DNA of 64,000 bases from Opitutaceae bacterium (lineage in GTDB: Bacteria > Verrucomicrobiota > Verrucomicrobiia > Opitutales > Opitutaceae). Positions 37,604 through 45,900 of this stretch are shown piece after piece. Each line of letters starts with the position of its first letter. Position 1 is the stretch's first letter. The notes beneath the pieces were generated by a model, which was not told the DNA's origin, ran no database searches, and was given only the letters and a program-made list of their open reading frames with translations. Position numbers and translations under genes: made by a program. Where the stretch lies: NCBI GenBank assembly GCA_041395105.1, contig JAWLBB010000001.1, positions 806,001-870,000 on the forward strand. The letters are read 5' to 3'.

Positions 37604-37789
37604 CTAGTTGGGACCCGAGGACTGTTGATTTGGTGTCGGAGTCCTGATCTGTGCGTCTTCTAGAATCTGACGAACGAGGCTGGATAGAGAACGTGAACCT
37701 TGCGCCCCAGCTAGTCCTTCGAGCCAGATTCTTAACTCGAGGGGCAGTCTCAGTGTAACGGAAACGAATCGTTGGTAATCCTTAGTCAT
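37604..37789 (-). CDS. Ribbon-helix-helix DNA-binding protein
   Basis: The 61-residue protein has the RHH pattern: strand RFVSVTLRLPLELRIWLEG followed by SRSLSSLVRQILEDA. It heads the minus-strand replication module (followed by two hypotheticals, primase and helicase) and is divergent from another RHH gene. One of two 19-bp direct repeats covers its first codons and the other lies just upstream, so it likely regulates this divergent region. Confidence 0.65.
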   Translation of the reverse strand: MTKDYQRFVSVTLRLPLELRIWLEGLAGAQGSRSLSSLVRQILEDAQIRTPTPNQQSSGPN

Positions 37790-37821
37790 CCCGCAATTGA
37801 GGATTCGTTAGTAATCTTTAG
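37767..37821. repeat. Two 19-bp direct repeats in the divergent RHH region
   Basis: AATCGTTGGTAATCCTTAG (37767) and ATTCGTTAGTAATCTTTAG (37803) match at 16 of 19 positions with a 36-bp offset. They lie at the start of the minus-strand RHH gene and upstream of the plus-strand RHH gene. They may be operators, or iterons if the element has its origin here. Confidence 0.5.
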
Positions 37822-37862
37822 CAAGCAAGAAATGTTTGATTCTTGCGGATTTTCTGATCTTG

Positions 37863-38330
37863 ATGACCACTGTTATGCCAAGACCGCGATCACCACGGAT
37901 CAAAAACAGTGTCAAAACTACGATCACGATCCCTGGAGCACTGTTTGAGAGACTGAAACGAGCAGCAGGTGCTGACAACAGATCTGTTTCGTCCTGGATC
38001 ACGCCTTTGCTGGAGAAGGGGTGTGACTCTTGGGAGGCACAGGATGAAGCCAAATCCGTGTTCGGATTGACCGACCAGTCTGACTCCAAAGGTCAGATTG
38101 AACCACAGGTGTTAAGGAAAATCGCCTCTGATTTAGGAACTACCTCCTTCGAGAAATACGTAGGGATGCTCGATGACCTGGAGTCTCACTTGGAGACTAT
38201 CCGCCAACTCCAGAAATCGAACGAGATACTCCGACTGACCCTTCTGAGAGACGTAGCTCCAAGCCTTCCGAAAGGGAAACGGGAGTCTTTCTCTTGTTCG
38301 GTGCGAGAAATGGGTATGCGGAAACCCTAG
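37863..38330 (+). CDS. Ribbon-helix-helix protein with C-terminal helical region
   Basis: From the ATG at 37863 the product has 155 residues. Residues 8-45 fit an RHH domain (RIKNSVKTTITIPGALFERLKRAA, then NRSVSSWITPLLEKG). The remaining 110 residues are mainly helical (LRKIASDLGTTSFEKYVGMLDDLESHLETIRQL), possibly for oligomerisation. It is the last gene before the right end of the island, and the integrase arm-type repeats begin 17 bp after its stop. A role in recombination control or copy control is possible. Confidence 0.6.
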   Translation: MTTVMPRPRSPRIKNSVKTTITIPGALFERLKRAAGADNRSVSSWITPLLEKGCDSWEAQDEAKSVFGLTDQSDSKGQIEPQVLRKIASDLGTTSFEKYVGMLDDLESHLETIRQLQKSNEILRLTLLRDVAPSLPKGKRESFSCSVREMGMRKP

Positions 38331-38346
38331 ATTGCTTTAGTCACCT

Positions 38347-38364
38347 GCCCACTGGACGCCCACT
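38347..38364 (+). promoter_or_regulatory. Candidate integrase arm-type sites, right end
   Basis: GCCCACT occurs at 38347 and 38358, spaced 11 bp and ending in CGCCCACTAAA. The same motif and ending are found in the four-copy array at 12517-12558 on the other end of the island. The array lies 18 bp inside the 31-bp att repeat. Confidence 0.6.
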
Positions 38365-38382
38365 AAAAAGTGCTACAGTGCT

Positions 38383-38413
38383 CGAGTTCGAATCTCGCCG
38401 GCCCGACCATTAT
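38383..38413 (+). other. attR of the tRNA-Pro island
   Basis: The 31 bases from the T-stem of tRNA-Pro past CCA to TTAT are identical to 12412-12442. Recombination between the two would excise 25,971 bp and leave tRNA-Pro next to the GIY-YIG gene. Confidence 0.88.
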
Positions 38414-38424
38414 CTTCTCGAAGA

Positions 38425-38694
38425 ATGTACTTTGTGTATATCCTGCAAAGCCACTCGACCGGGCGCTTCTACGTTGGCCAGTGCGACGACTTGGTCCGGC
38501 GATTTCACGAACACCAATCAGGGAGAAATAGCTCCACCCGGAATCGAGGACCTTGGTGGATGCCCTATCATCGGGGATTTGAGACTCGTTCTGAGGCGGT
38601 AAGGTGGGAGCGGGAGATCAAGGCCAAAAAGAATCCGCAGAGCATCAGGCGTATTATCCGTCAGGCCTACCCAGGCTTGGATTTGCAGATCTAG
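38425..38694 (+). CDS. GIY-YIG nuclease (YhbQ/UPF0213-like)
   Basis: The 89-residue protein is a single GIY-YIG domain: MYFVYILQS and FYVGQC hold the two signature tyrosines, LVRRFHEHQSG the catalytic arginine, and REIKAKKNPQS the following helix. The family includes structure-specific nucleases and homing endonucleases. Its ATG is 12 bp after one tRNA-Pro 3' copy and its stop is 35 bp before the next, so it is the sole gene of a 353-bp repeat-bounded unit. This suggests a minimal mobile cassette. Confidence 0.9.
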   Translation: MYFVYILQSHSTGRFYVGQCDDLVRRFHEHQSGRNSSTRNRGPWWMPYHRGFETRSEAVRWEREIKAKKNPQSIRRIIRQAYPGLDLQI

Positions 38695-38703
38695 ACCGGC
38701 GCG

Positions 38704-38729
38704 TCCCGAGCGCGCTTCGCGCCTCGGGA
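38704..38729 (+). repeat. Strong hairpin joined to tRNA-Pro 3' copy
   Basis: TCCCGAGCGCG and CGCGCCTCGGGA form an 11-bp stem with a single bulged C and a CTT loop. It ends exactly where the tRNA-Pro variable loop (AGGTC) begins in the following copy, so it takes the place of the anticodon arm. Confidence 0.7.
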
Positions 38730-38766
38730 AGGTCGCGAGTTCGAATCTCGCCGGCCCGACCATTAT
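38730..38766 (+). other. Second right-hand tRNA-Pro 3' copy
   Basis: The 37 bases are identical to 12406-12442, from the variable loop to TTAT after CCA. It marks the outer border of the GIY-YIG cassette. The ordinary chromosome resumes after it. Confidence 0.88.
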
Positions 38767-38814
38767 CTCTTTCCGAGCGGATCGATCTTCCGGTGGGCCG
38801 GGGCAGTCCGAATC

Positions 38815-39813
38815 CTACCCGACCTTCACCACGGTTTCGGTCTGCAGAGACTCTATGGCGGCGGCCAGCACTTTCTGGGCAGCCAGGCCGTCCGCCCCGG
38901 ATCCGTCGATCTGATCCGGTTCCGCACCTTCGTTCAATTGCTCGACGAAACGACTCAGGCGGTTGCGGAAGGTGTCATCGAAATCGCGCATGCCGCCAAA
39001 GAACGGATTGGTGTAGACGGTTTTCTCCAGGCTGCCCGCCGGATAGAGCGTCACTTCCCTGAAGATGTCGTCGATGACAAAGCGGCCCTTCGTCCCGGCC
39101 ATTTCGACCCGTTCCATCGGGTGGCCCCGCTCGATGTCATAACTGCCGGTCAGGTGTCCGAGTGCGCCACTCCTGAAGCGCATGTTGAATTGGGCCGTTG
39201 ACCAGATTTCGCGGCCGGGTGCTTTTGTGGCGAAGCATTGCACGGCTTCGATGTCGCCACCGAAGTGCCGCATGATGTCCACCGTATGGGGGTGCAGGGC
39301 CTTGATCTGAAACCACGGCGAAGACTCCCGGGGGTTCTTGATCCACATGCTCACATTCATGAACAGCGGGTGTCCGATTCGCCCCTCATCGACCCACTTT
39401 CTGGCCAGGCGGGCTGCCGGTGTGAAGCGGTGATTCAGGTTGATGCCGTAGCAGAGTCCCTTCTCCTTCGCCTTGGCCACCATCGCTTCGGCCAGGGGGA
39501 TTTCGTTGCAGATCGGCTTTTCTCCCAGGACATGGAGACCGGCTTCGAGCGCTTCCATGGTCGGCTCATAATGATCGCGACCGTATTCGTGCCCGGCCGT
39601 GGCCACGCTGACCATGTCGAGTTCCACCCCGGCGATCATGTCCTGAACGGAGGTGAAAGCAGGCACGCCGAAGCGCGCTTTCCCCGCCTCCGCCCGTGGA
39701 TTGTCCCGATCGCACACAGCCACGAGCTGCGCCTGCTCCATCGACTGGTAGAGTCCCGCGTGTTTGCTACCGATGGGACCCAGACCAATGACGCCGACAC
39801 GTTGAACCTTCAT
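38815..39813 (-). CDS. Gfo/Idh/MocA-family oxidoreductase
   Basis: The 332-residue protein begins with an NAD(P)-binding Rossmann strand (MKVQRVGVIGLGPIGSKHAGLY) and carries the family signature HVLGEKPICNEIPLAEAMV, with Lys of EKP as the usual catalytic residue. The C-terminal domain has GALGHLTGSYDIERGHPMERVEMAGTKGRF. Members oxidise or reduce sugars and cyclitols; the substrate is not evident. The ATG at 39813 begins the Rossmann strand, so the longer frame to 39978 is rejected. A second member follows upstream by 19 bp on the same strand. Confidence 0.9.
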   Translation of the reverse strand: MKVQRVGVIGLGPIGSKHAGLYQSMEQAQLVAVCDRDNPRAEAGKARFGVPAFTSVQDMIAGVELDMVSVATAGHEYGRDHYEPTMEALEAGLHVLGEKPICNEIPLAEAMVAKAKEKGLCYGINLNHRFTPAARLARKWVDEGRIGHPLFMNVSMWIKNPRESSPWFQIKALHPHTVDIMRHFGGDIEAVQCFATKAPGREIWSTAQFNMRFRSGALGHLTGSYDIERGHPMERVEMAGTKGRFVIDDIFREVTLYPAGSLEKTVYTNPFFGGMRDFDDTFRNRLSRFVEQLNEGAEPDQIDGSGADGLAAQKVLAAAIESLQTETVVKVG

Positions 39814-39832
39814 TGCGGCAGGCAGATGCGGA

Positions 39833-40951
39833 TCAGGCGGGCCGGCGCTTTTCCGGGGGCAGGGGATGGGGGCGGACGACGGCCCCGTCACGCTCATAGG
39901 ACTCGATGGCCGCGAAGGTGTATTCCAGCGTGGCCAGGGCATCACGGCCCGAGGCCCGCAGGAGGTGCTTGGGTACACCCTTGCTGACGTCCTCGACGAA
40001 AGCGTCGATGCGCGGCTGAAAGGTGAGGCCGAAGTCGGTTTTTCCCGTGTTGGTGACCACAGGAGCGGGAGCCTGTCCGATCTTGAGCTTTTCCGGGGCC
40101 GCGGCGCCTTCTGATCCCGGTGTCGGGAAGAAGGTCAGTTTTTCCACACAGTTCTCGATACAGAAGGTTCCCTTGGAACCGCCCACCTCGACACTCCACC
40201 AGCCTCCCAGCCCCATGGTGGCGTCGCCGCGCTGGCTGAAGAGGTAGCCGACGGTGCCGTTGGCGAAGAGCACGTGGATGCTGTTGACGGATACCATCGG
40301 GTCGTTCGCGTTGCGGCGGAACCCAGGTTGCCCCATGAACGCCTGGAGCTTCACGATATCTCCGCAGAAGTAGCGCATGATGCTGAAGGGGTGGGCGAGG
40401 AAGGCCTTCACGTGTGCGTAGGGGAAACCCTCGAAATTCGCATTCTTCGCCGGGCCGGGATAGTTGATCTCTCCGCCCGGGAATCCCATCCGGTGCAGGC
40501 AGTATATGGGTTCGCCGATCTTGCCCTCGTCAGCCAGTTTCTTGGCCAGGCCGGCCGGCTCGGTGAAATAGTGGTTCAGGTTGCAGCCGAGATAGAGGTC
40601 CTTCTCTTCAGCCAGCCTGACCATCTCACGGGCCTCGTTGATGTCGTTTGAGATGGGTTTCTCGACCAGGACATGCTTGCCGGCCCGGAGTGCCTGCATG
40701 GTCGGCTCGAAATGCCAGGATCCGTTTTCGTTGCCCCCCGTGGTGACGTCGATGATGTCGAGGTCCGGGTGGGCTTCGAGCACTTCCGCCAGGGAATAAA
40801 ACTCTTCGCAACCGTGTTTCTCGCCGGCTTCGTCGGCCTTGGCCTTGACCACGTCGCAGACCGCCACCAGATCGGCGGCCGGATTGTTCCGGTAGCAGGT
40901 CGCATGAATGTTCCCGATACCGCCCATTCCAATAACAGCTACTTTCATCAT
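39833..40951 (-). CDS. Gfo/Idh/MocA-family oxidoreductase
   Basis: The 372-residue protein has MKVAVIGMGGIGNIHATCY, the conserved DIIDVTTGG and HVLVEKPISNDINEAREMV, and a C-terminal domain with TVGYLFSQRGDATMGLGGWW and VEVGGSKGTFCIEN. It is a paralogue of the preceding enzyme; the pair probably forms an operon for sugar or inositol-type interconversion, as often seen in Opitutales genomes. Two Met codons open the frame, either of which may be the start. Confidence 0.9.
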   Translation of the reverse strand: MMKVAVIGMGGIGNIHATCYRNNPAADLVAVCDVVKAKADEAGEKHGCEEFYSLAEVLEAHPDLDIIDVTTGGNENGSWHFEPTMQALRAGKHVLVEKPISNDINEAREMVRLAEEKDLYLGCNLNHYFTEPAGLAKKLADEGKIGEPIYCLHRMGFPGGEINYPGPAKNANFEGFPYAHVKAFLAHPFSIMRYFCGDIVKLQAFMGQPGFRRNANDPMVSVNSIHVLFANGTVGYLFSQRGDATMGLGGWWSVEVGGSKGTFCIENCVEKLTFFPTPGSEGAAAPEKLKIGQAPAPVVTNTGKTDFGLTFQPRIDAFVEDVSKGVPKHLLRASGRDALATLEYTFAAIESYERDGAVVRPHPLPPEKRRPA

Positions 40952-41151
40952 GGTTCGTATTCCTTACCCATTGGGACAAACCGATTTGACCCTTGCGTGT
41001 TGCACCTTCTGAAAACGTCGCCCGACTTTCGTCCGGAGACGACTCAATTCTACTCGAATTCGATCAATTGCCTTCTCCAGTCCGTCGCTCGGGGTGTGCG
41101 CCAGATGGGTTTTCTTGTTGAACGGGCCGGGCCGGTCCGAGAATCCTGTGG

Positions 41152-41595
41152 ATGACCATGGAGAACGACGCCACCACGAATGCAAAGCCCCGGCTCTGGT
41201 CCCTGGTCTGGCAGGATGGGCGGCTTCTCTTCCCGCTGATGCTCGCGGTCGGCATCGTCAGCCTGTCGGGGACGGAAAATCCGGCCGCACCCGGAGGGAT
41301 TCCCTCTTTCGACAAGATCGCCCATTTCTGCGTCTTCGGGCTCCTCGCCACCCTGATCCTGCGGATGATCCCGGACGGTTCCCGGACGTTTCTTGCGGCT
41401 GCGGCTGTGGTTGCTCTGGTGTCCGTCTTTGGCCTGACCGACGAGTTCCATCAATCGTTCACCCCGGGTCGTTCGGTCGAATTTGCCGATTGGGTGGCGG
41501 ATACCCTCGGGGCGCTGACGGCGGTCGTGGTCTACTGCCGCTGGCACGCCTACCGCAGGATCATGGAGTATCGACCGGTCCGAAAACAGGGCTGA
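41152..41595 (+). CDS. VanZ-like membrane protein
   Basis: The 147-residue protein has about four hydrophobic segments and the VanZ signature: FDKIAHFCVFGLLATLILR, then DEFHQSFTPGRSVEFADWVADTLGAL. VanZ-like proteins occur in the inner membrane; VanZ itself gives low-level teicoplanin resistance, but most relatives have no known job. It is followed by ligA on the same strand after 31 bp and is divergent from the oxidoreductase pair. Confidence 0.88.
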   Translation: MTMENDATTNAKPRLWSLVWQDGRLLFPLMLAVGIVSLSGTENPAAPGGIPSFDKIAHFCVFGLLATLILRMIPDGSRTFLAAAAVVALVSVFGLTDEFHQSFTPGRSVEFADWVADTLGALTAVVVYCRWHAYRRIMEYRPVRKQG

Positions 41596-41626
41596 CAGCA
41601 AGGGTCGACCTCGCCTGAATGGAGAC

Positions 41627-43639
41627 ATGGGTCCAGACGAAGCCAGGACACGGATCGAGGAACTCCGCAGGGAAATCGCCGCCCACGACAGGCTCTATTA
41701 TCAGCAGGCCGCCCCGACCATTGCCGATCAGGACTACGATCGACTGAAGGCCGAGTTGGCGGACCTGGAAGGCTCGTATCCGGAGCAGGCTGCGGGTGAC
41801 TCGCCGACGCAGAGGGTGGGCGACGACCGCCTGCCCGGCTTCGAGCACTACCGGCACCGGGTGCCCATGCAGAGCCTCGACAATACCTATTCCGAGGAAG
41901 AATTGCGGGCATTTCATGAGCGACTGGTCAAAGTCCTCGGACGGGAGGACCTGCGCTACCTGGTAGAGCCCAAGATCGACGGGGTCGCGGTCAGCCTGAC
42001 CTATGAGGACGGCATCCTTGTCCGGGCGGTTACGAGGGGAAACGGGGTCGAAGGCGACGATGTCACCGAGAACATCCGCCTGATCCGTTCACTGCCGGGT
42101 CGGCTCCCGGGCAGTGGATTTCCGCCGATCATCGAGATCCGTGGCGAGATCTTCATGACCAATGAGGAGTTTCGCCGAATCAATCAGTTGAGAGAGGAGG
42201 ATGGTCTCGAGGTCTATGCGAATCCGAGGAACCTGACCTCGGGAACGGTCAAGCTCCTCGATCGGCGGGAAGTCGCCGCCCGGCAGCTGGATATTGTTCT
42301 CTACGGACTCGGTTACCATGAAGGTTTCCGGATTGAGACCCAGGGTGATTTCCACCGCCTGCTCGGGGAGTGGGGTCTTCCCACCGTGGAAATGAAGTGG
42401 TCGGCGGACGGGATGGATGCGGTCTGGGCGGCGATTCAGGAGCTGGATTCGCGGCGGGCGGATTTTGCCTATGCCACCGATGGCGCCGTGATCAAGCTGG
42501 ATTCGGTCGCGGCCCAGCAGGAGGTCGGATCGACCTCGAAGGCCCCCCGCTGGGCCATCGCCTACAAGTTTGCCGCCGAGCGGGCGGAAACCATCCTGCG
42601 GGCCATCAGTATCCAGGTGGGCAGGACAGGGGTGCTCACTCCGGTGGCGGAGTTGGAGCCGGTCCAGCTGGCGGGAACCACCGTATCCCGGGCCACGCTT
42701 CACAATGCGGAGGAAATCGCGCGCAAGGATGTCCGGGAAGGCGATACGGTCTCGGTCGAGAAGGCGGGCGAGATCATCCCGGCGGTCATCGCGGTCAATC
42801 TGCAGAAACGGCCGGCCGGCTCCGTGCCTTATGTTTTCCCGAAAGCCTGTCCGGTCTGCCGGACGCCGACTGTTCGATTGGAGGGGGAAGTGGCCCAGCG
42901 TTGTCCCAATCCCAATTGTCCGGCGCAGGTGCGCCGCCGGCTCGGCCATTTTGCTTCAAAAGGTTGCCTGGACATCGACGGAATGGGTATCGCCGTGGTC
43001 GACCAACTGGTCACGCGCGGGTTGGTTACCCGTCTGCCGGATCTCTATCGTCTGGACCGCGAATCACTGCTCGGACTGGAAAAATTCGCCGCGAAATCAG
43101 CGGACAATCTGCTGGCGGCCATCGAGGCGAGCAAGACGGCCGAGCTCTGGCGGGTTATTCACGGTCTGGGCATCCCGCATGTCGGTGCGACCACGGCCCG
43201 CGACCTGGCCCGCGCTTTTCCCTCCCTCGAAACCCTTGCGGCCGCTGAGGAGAACGCGCTGGTGGCGGTGGAAGGCATCGGGTCCGTCCTGGCGGCGGCC
43301 ATCCGGACCTATTTTGAGCAGGAGGCGAACCGGGACCTGCTCCGGGAACTGAAGGAACTCGGATTCGAGCCGACGGGTCCGGGTGAAGGGGTGGGAGCGG
43401 GCGGGAGCCTCGCGGGAAAGACCTTCGTTCTTACGGGAACCCTTCCTTCGATGACCCGGGACGAGGCCCGCGCCCTGATCGAAGGGGCAGGCGGGAAAGT
43501 GACCTCGGGGGTGAGCCGGAAGACCGACTATGTGGTGGCGGGCGAAGAGGCCGGCTCCAAGCTGGCCCAGGCGGAGAAACTCGGCGTCTCCGTGATCGAC
43601 GAGGCGGGTCTGCGGGGATTGATCGAGCGGCCGGCCTGA
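41627..43639 (+). CDS. ligA: NAD-dependent DNA ligase
   Basis: LigA seals nicks in duplex DNA with NAD as cofactor in replication and repair. The 670-residue protein has domain Ia and the adenylation motif VEPKIDGVAVSL (nucleophile Lys in KxDG), the OB-fold, a C4 zinc finger (CPVC ... CPNPNCPAQ), a helix-hairpin-helix region (SLETLAAAEENALVAVEGIGSVLA), and a C-terminal BRCT domain (SLAGKTFVLTGTLPSMTRDEARALIEGAGGKV region). Length and order are standard. Confidence 0.97.
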   Translation: MGPDEARTRIEELRREIAAHDRLYYQQAAPTIADQDYDRLKAELADLEGSYPEQAAGDSPTQRVGDDRLPGFEHYRHRVPMQSLDNTYSEEELRAFHERLVKVLGREDLRYLVEPKIDGVAVSLTYEDGILVRAVTRGNGVEGDDVTENIRLIRSLPGRLPGSGFPPIIEIRGEIFMTNEEFRRINQLREEDGLEVYANPRNLTSGTVKLLDRREVAARQLDIVLYGLGYHEGFRIETQGDFHRLLGEWGLPTVEMKWSADGMDAVWAAIQELDSRRADFAYATDGAVIKLDSVAAQQEVGSTSKAPRWAIAYKFAAERAETILRAISIQVGRTGVLTPVAELEPVQLAGTTVSRATLHNAEEIARKDVREGDTVSVEKAGEIIPAVIAVNLQKRPAGSVPYVFPKACPVCRTPTVRLEGEVAQRCPNPNCPAQVRRRLGHFASKGCLDIDGMGIAVVDQLVTRGLVTRLPDLYRLDRESLLGLEKFAAKSADNLLAAIEASKTAELWRVIHGLGIPHVGATTARDLARAFPSLETLAAAEENALVAVEGIGSVLAAAIRTYFEQEANRDLLRELKELGFEPTGPGEGVGAGGSLAGKTFVLTGTLPSMTRDEARALIEGAGGKVTSGVSRKTDYVVAGEEAGSKLAQAEKLGVSVIDEAGLRGLIERPA

Positions 43640-43652
43640 AGGGACGGTCGGC

Positions 43653-43919
43653 AAACCAACCGTAGTGTGCTGGAATGGCGCTTAGTCGAGGGTTTTGATC
43701 GTTGTTTTGTCTCGGACAATCGTTGCGGCTGGCCGGGGACGTCCAGCCCTACCATGCATGCTCCGTTTTCAGGTGGTAGGGCGGGGCCTCCGGACCCGCC
43801 GTCGAAGAGCAAACAGAGCTTTGTTGGCTCATCGCGCCTTGGCGCTAACGAAGCGCCATTCTAGGTTGCTACGTTTGGTTTGGGACCTGAAAACCAAACG
43901 TAGTATCCTACGGTTGGTT
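43653..43919. repeat. Palindromic MITE-like element
   Basis: Between ligA and the next gene, arms at 43653-43683 (AAACCAACCGTAG ... GAATGGCGCTT) and 43851-43881 pair imperfectly as inverted repeats over 31 bp. Inside lie further palindromes: GGCTGG/CCAGCC, GCCCTACCA/TGGTAGGGC and GGCGGG/CCCGCC. A third arm copy at 43892-43919 forms its own hairpin around TATC. No gene is encoded, and the small frames over it are palindrome translations. This looks like a non-autonomous or REP-type element. Confidence 0.6.
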
Positions 43920-43955
43920 GTGGAGTGGATACCCGACGCTCGCCGCGTTCCGGAT

Positions 43956-44450
43956 TCAGAATCCCTGCTTCTGGAGTTGGCGGCTGAGTTCCTGCTGGAA
44001 GACGGCGATGTCGTCTTCGCTCGGACGGTAGCCGGCGGCTCCCGGGTCGAGGGCGAGGCGGCCCAGCTGGTCGAGGGCCCAGGATGCCTTGACCCCGTCG
44101 CTGAAGACGACGTTGCCGCTGACCACCGTGCCGGGCCGGGTGATCTTGTCGACTTCGACGGTGACGGCGCCGGTCCCATCGGCTTCGAGATCGAAGACCT
44201 CGCTGTCGGCCGTTCCGGCTTCCCGGGCAGCTGATGTCCCTGTGGCGGGAGCGGCAAAGTCCGGGGTCTCGGCCGGCTTGACCTTGTCTTTCAGATCGAG
44301 TTCGAGGTCATCGATGAGGAATCGGGCGTCCATGAAGGTGATCCCGATCTGGAATTCCTCCTTCAGTCGCTTCTGCACGTCCGCTACGGACGCACCCTCC
44401 TCCACCCACTTCCCCACGGCCACTTTCTGTTCTGCGGTCAAATCCATCAT
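43956..44450 (-). CDS. Conserved hypothetical protein near dnaA
   Basis: The 164-residue protein has an N-terminal helical part (LTAEQKVAVGKWVEEGASVADVQKRL, then FMDARFLIDDLELDLKDK), a Pro/Ala/Thr linker, and a C-terminal beta-rich part (AVTVEVDKITRPGTVVSGNVVFSDGVKASW). From memory, proteins of this pattern recur near dnaA in Opitutae and remain uncharacterised. The first segment resembles a short helix-turn-helix used in resolvase-like proteins. Start is ATG 44450 or 44447. It is 67 bp after dnaA on the same strand. Confidence 0.7.
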   Translation of the reverse strand: MMDLTAEQKVAVGKWVEEGASVADVQKRLKEEFQIGITFMDARFLIDDLELDLKDKVKPAETPDFAAPATGTSAAREAGTADSEVFDLEADGTGAVTVEVDKITRPGTVVSGNVVFSDGVKASWALDQLGRLALDPGAAGYRPSEDDIAVFQQELSRQLQKQGF

Positions 44451-44517
44451 GAGGGTCGCAGTGTCGGGGCGGGGATGGCGGCGGTCAAGCCGGGTTGTGT
44501 GTCCCCGGCCCGGCCTC

Positions 44518-45900
44518 TTACTTGGCCATTTGGCTCTTGAGGAATTCCACGCTGTTGCGGACCGACTGATCCTGCTCCATCATGTTATCGACTGACTTGC
44601 AGGCGTGGATGACCGTACCGTGGTCCCGGCCGCCGAAGTTCTCGCCAATCTCCTGGAGGGAATGCTTGGTCAGATTCCGGGCCAGATACATGGCGATCTG
44701 GCGGGGGATCGCGATATTGGCCGGGCGGCGCTTGCTGACCATGTCCGAAGGACGCAACTGGTAGTATTCGGCCACCCGCTTCTGGATGCCATCGATGGTG
44801 ATCTGCCGCTGGGCCTCCTCCATCAGGACATCCCGGAGCAGGTCCTCAACGATCGTGAGGTCAAGCTTCCTGCCGGTCAGCGCCGAGTAACTGGCCACCT
44901 TGATCAGCGCCCCCTCGAGACGCCGGATATTGCGGACGATGTGTTCGGCGATGAAATCGATGATCCCGCTGTCGATCTTGAAATGGTGGGCGTTGGCTTT
45001 GGCGCGCAGGATGGCGACCCGGGTTTCAAAGTCCGGCGACTGGATGTCGGCCATCAGGCCCCATTGGAAGCGGGATACCAGACGGCTTTCCAGCTTGGCG
45101 ATTTCGTTGGCCGGTCGATCGCTCGAAAGGAAGATCTGCTTCTGGGATTCGAAGAGATCGTTGAAGGTATGGAAGAACTCCTCCTGAATCCGCTCCTTGC
45201 CGCTGAGGAACTGGACGTCGTCGAGCAGGATGACATCGACATTGCGGTACCGCTTGCGGAAGCGGGTCAGGGTGTTTTCCTGGATCGCGAGAATGAACTC
45301 GTTGGTGAACTTCTCCGACGAGAGGTAAGCGATGCGGGATTGCGGGTTGTTCTTCAGGATGCTGTGCCCGACAGCGTGCATCAGGTGGGTCTTGCCCAGT
45401 CCGGTCTCGGCATAGATGAAGAGCGGGTTGTAGGCGTGGGCGGGCGCCTGGGCGACCGCCATGGACGCGGCATGGGCGAGCTGGTTGTTTGAGCCGACCA
45501 CGAAATTCTCAAAGGTGTTCCGGGGGTTGAGGCTACCGGTGGTCTTGCGATCCTCGCCCGTATGGCGGGCCGTCGGGCGCGTCGCCGGGGTGGGCTTGTT
45601 CCGGGAGGCGGCCCGATCGGCATCAACCACCGGATCCCCGCCTTCGCGGGCCATCTCGACCTTGATCCGCATCGGGTGGCCCGAGGCAACCCGGGCCAGC
45701 TGCGAAATCAGATCGAGGTAATTGTCGTGGATCCAGATGGCCGCAAAATCATTGGGGGCGCCCAGAACGAGGGTCTCATCGGACTCCTGAAGGCATCGGA
45801 TGGGCTTGAACCACATCTCGAAAATATCCTTGGGCAGCTGTTTGGCCAACTCGGCTCGAATCGTCGGCCAGCAGGAGGTCAGAGAGGTGGTGGGCGGCAT
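44518..45900 (-). CDS. dnaA: Chromosomal replication initiator DnaA
   Basis: DnaA binds DnaA boxes at oriC and opens the duplex in its ATP form. The 460-residue protein has domain I (WPTIRAELAKQLPKDIFEMWFKPI), a short linker, the AAA+ domain III with Walker A YAETGLGKTHLMHAV and Walker B DVILLDDVQFLSGKERIQ, and the domain IV DNA-binding signature RDHGTVIHACKSV. Length is standard. A TTATTCACA box lies 25-33 bp upstream of its start, consistent with autoregulation. Its neighbours are ligA upstream-side and hprK, not dnaN. Confidence 0.97.
   Translation of the reverse strand: MPPTTSLTSCWPTIRAELAKQLPKDIFEMWFKPIRCLQESDETLVLGAPNDFAAIWIHDNYLDLISQLARVASGHPMRIKVEMAREGGDPVVDADRAASRNKPTPATRPTARHTGEDRKTTGSLNPRNTFENFVVGSNNQLAHAASMAVAQAPAHAYNPLFIYAETGLGKTHLMHAVGHSILKNNPQSRIAYLSSEKFTNEFILAIQENTLTRFRKRYRNVDVILLDDVQFLSGKERIQEEFFHTFNDLFESQKQIFLSSDRPANEIAKLESRLVSRFQWGLMADIQSPDFETRVAILRAKANAHHFKIDSGIIDFIAEHIVRNIRRLEGALIKVASYSALTGRKLDLTIVEDLLRDVLMEEAQRQITIDGIQKRVAEYYQLRPSDMVSKRRPANIAIPRQIAMYLARNLTKHSLQEIGENFGGRDHGTVIHACKSVDNMMEQDQSVRNSVEFLKSQMAK

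Noticed and set aside
43667..43864. Small plus-strand gene after ligA
   Set aside because: The frame is made of the palindromic element and shows no protein-like conservation.
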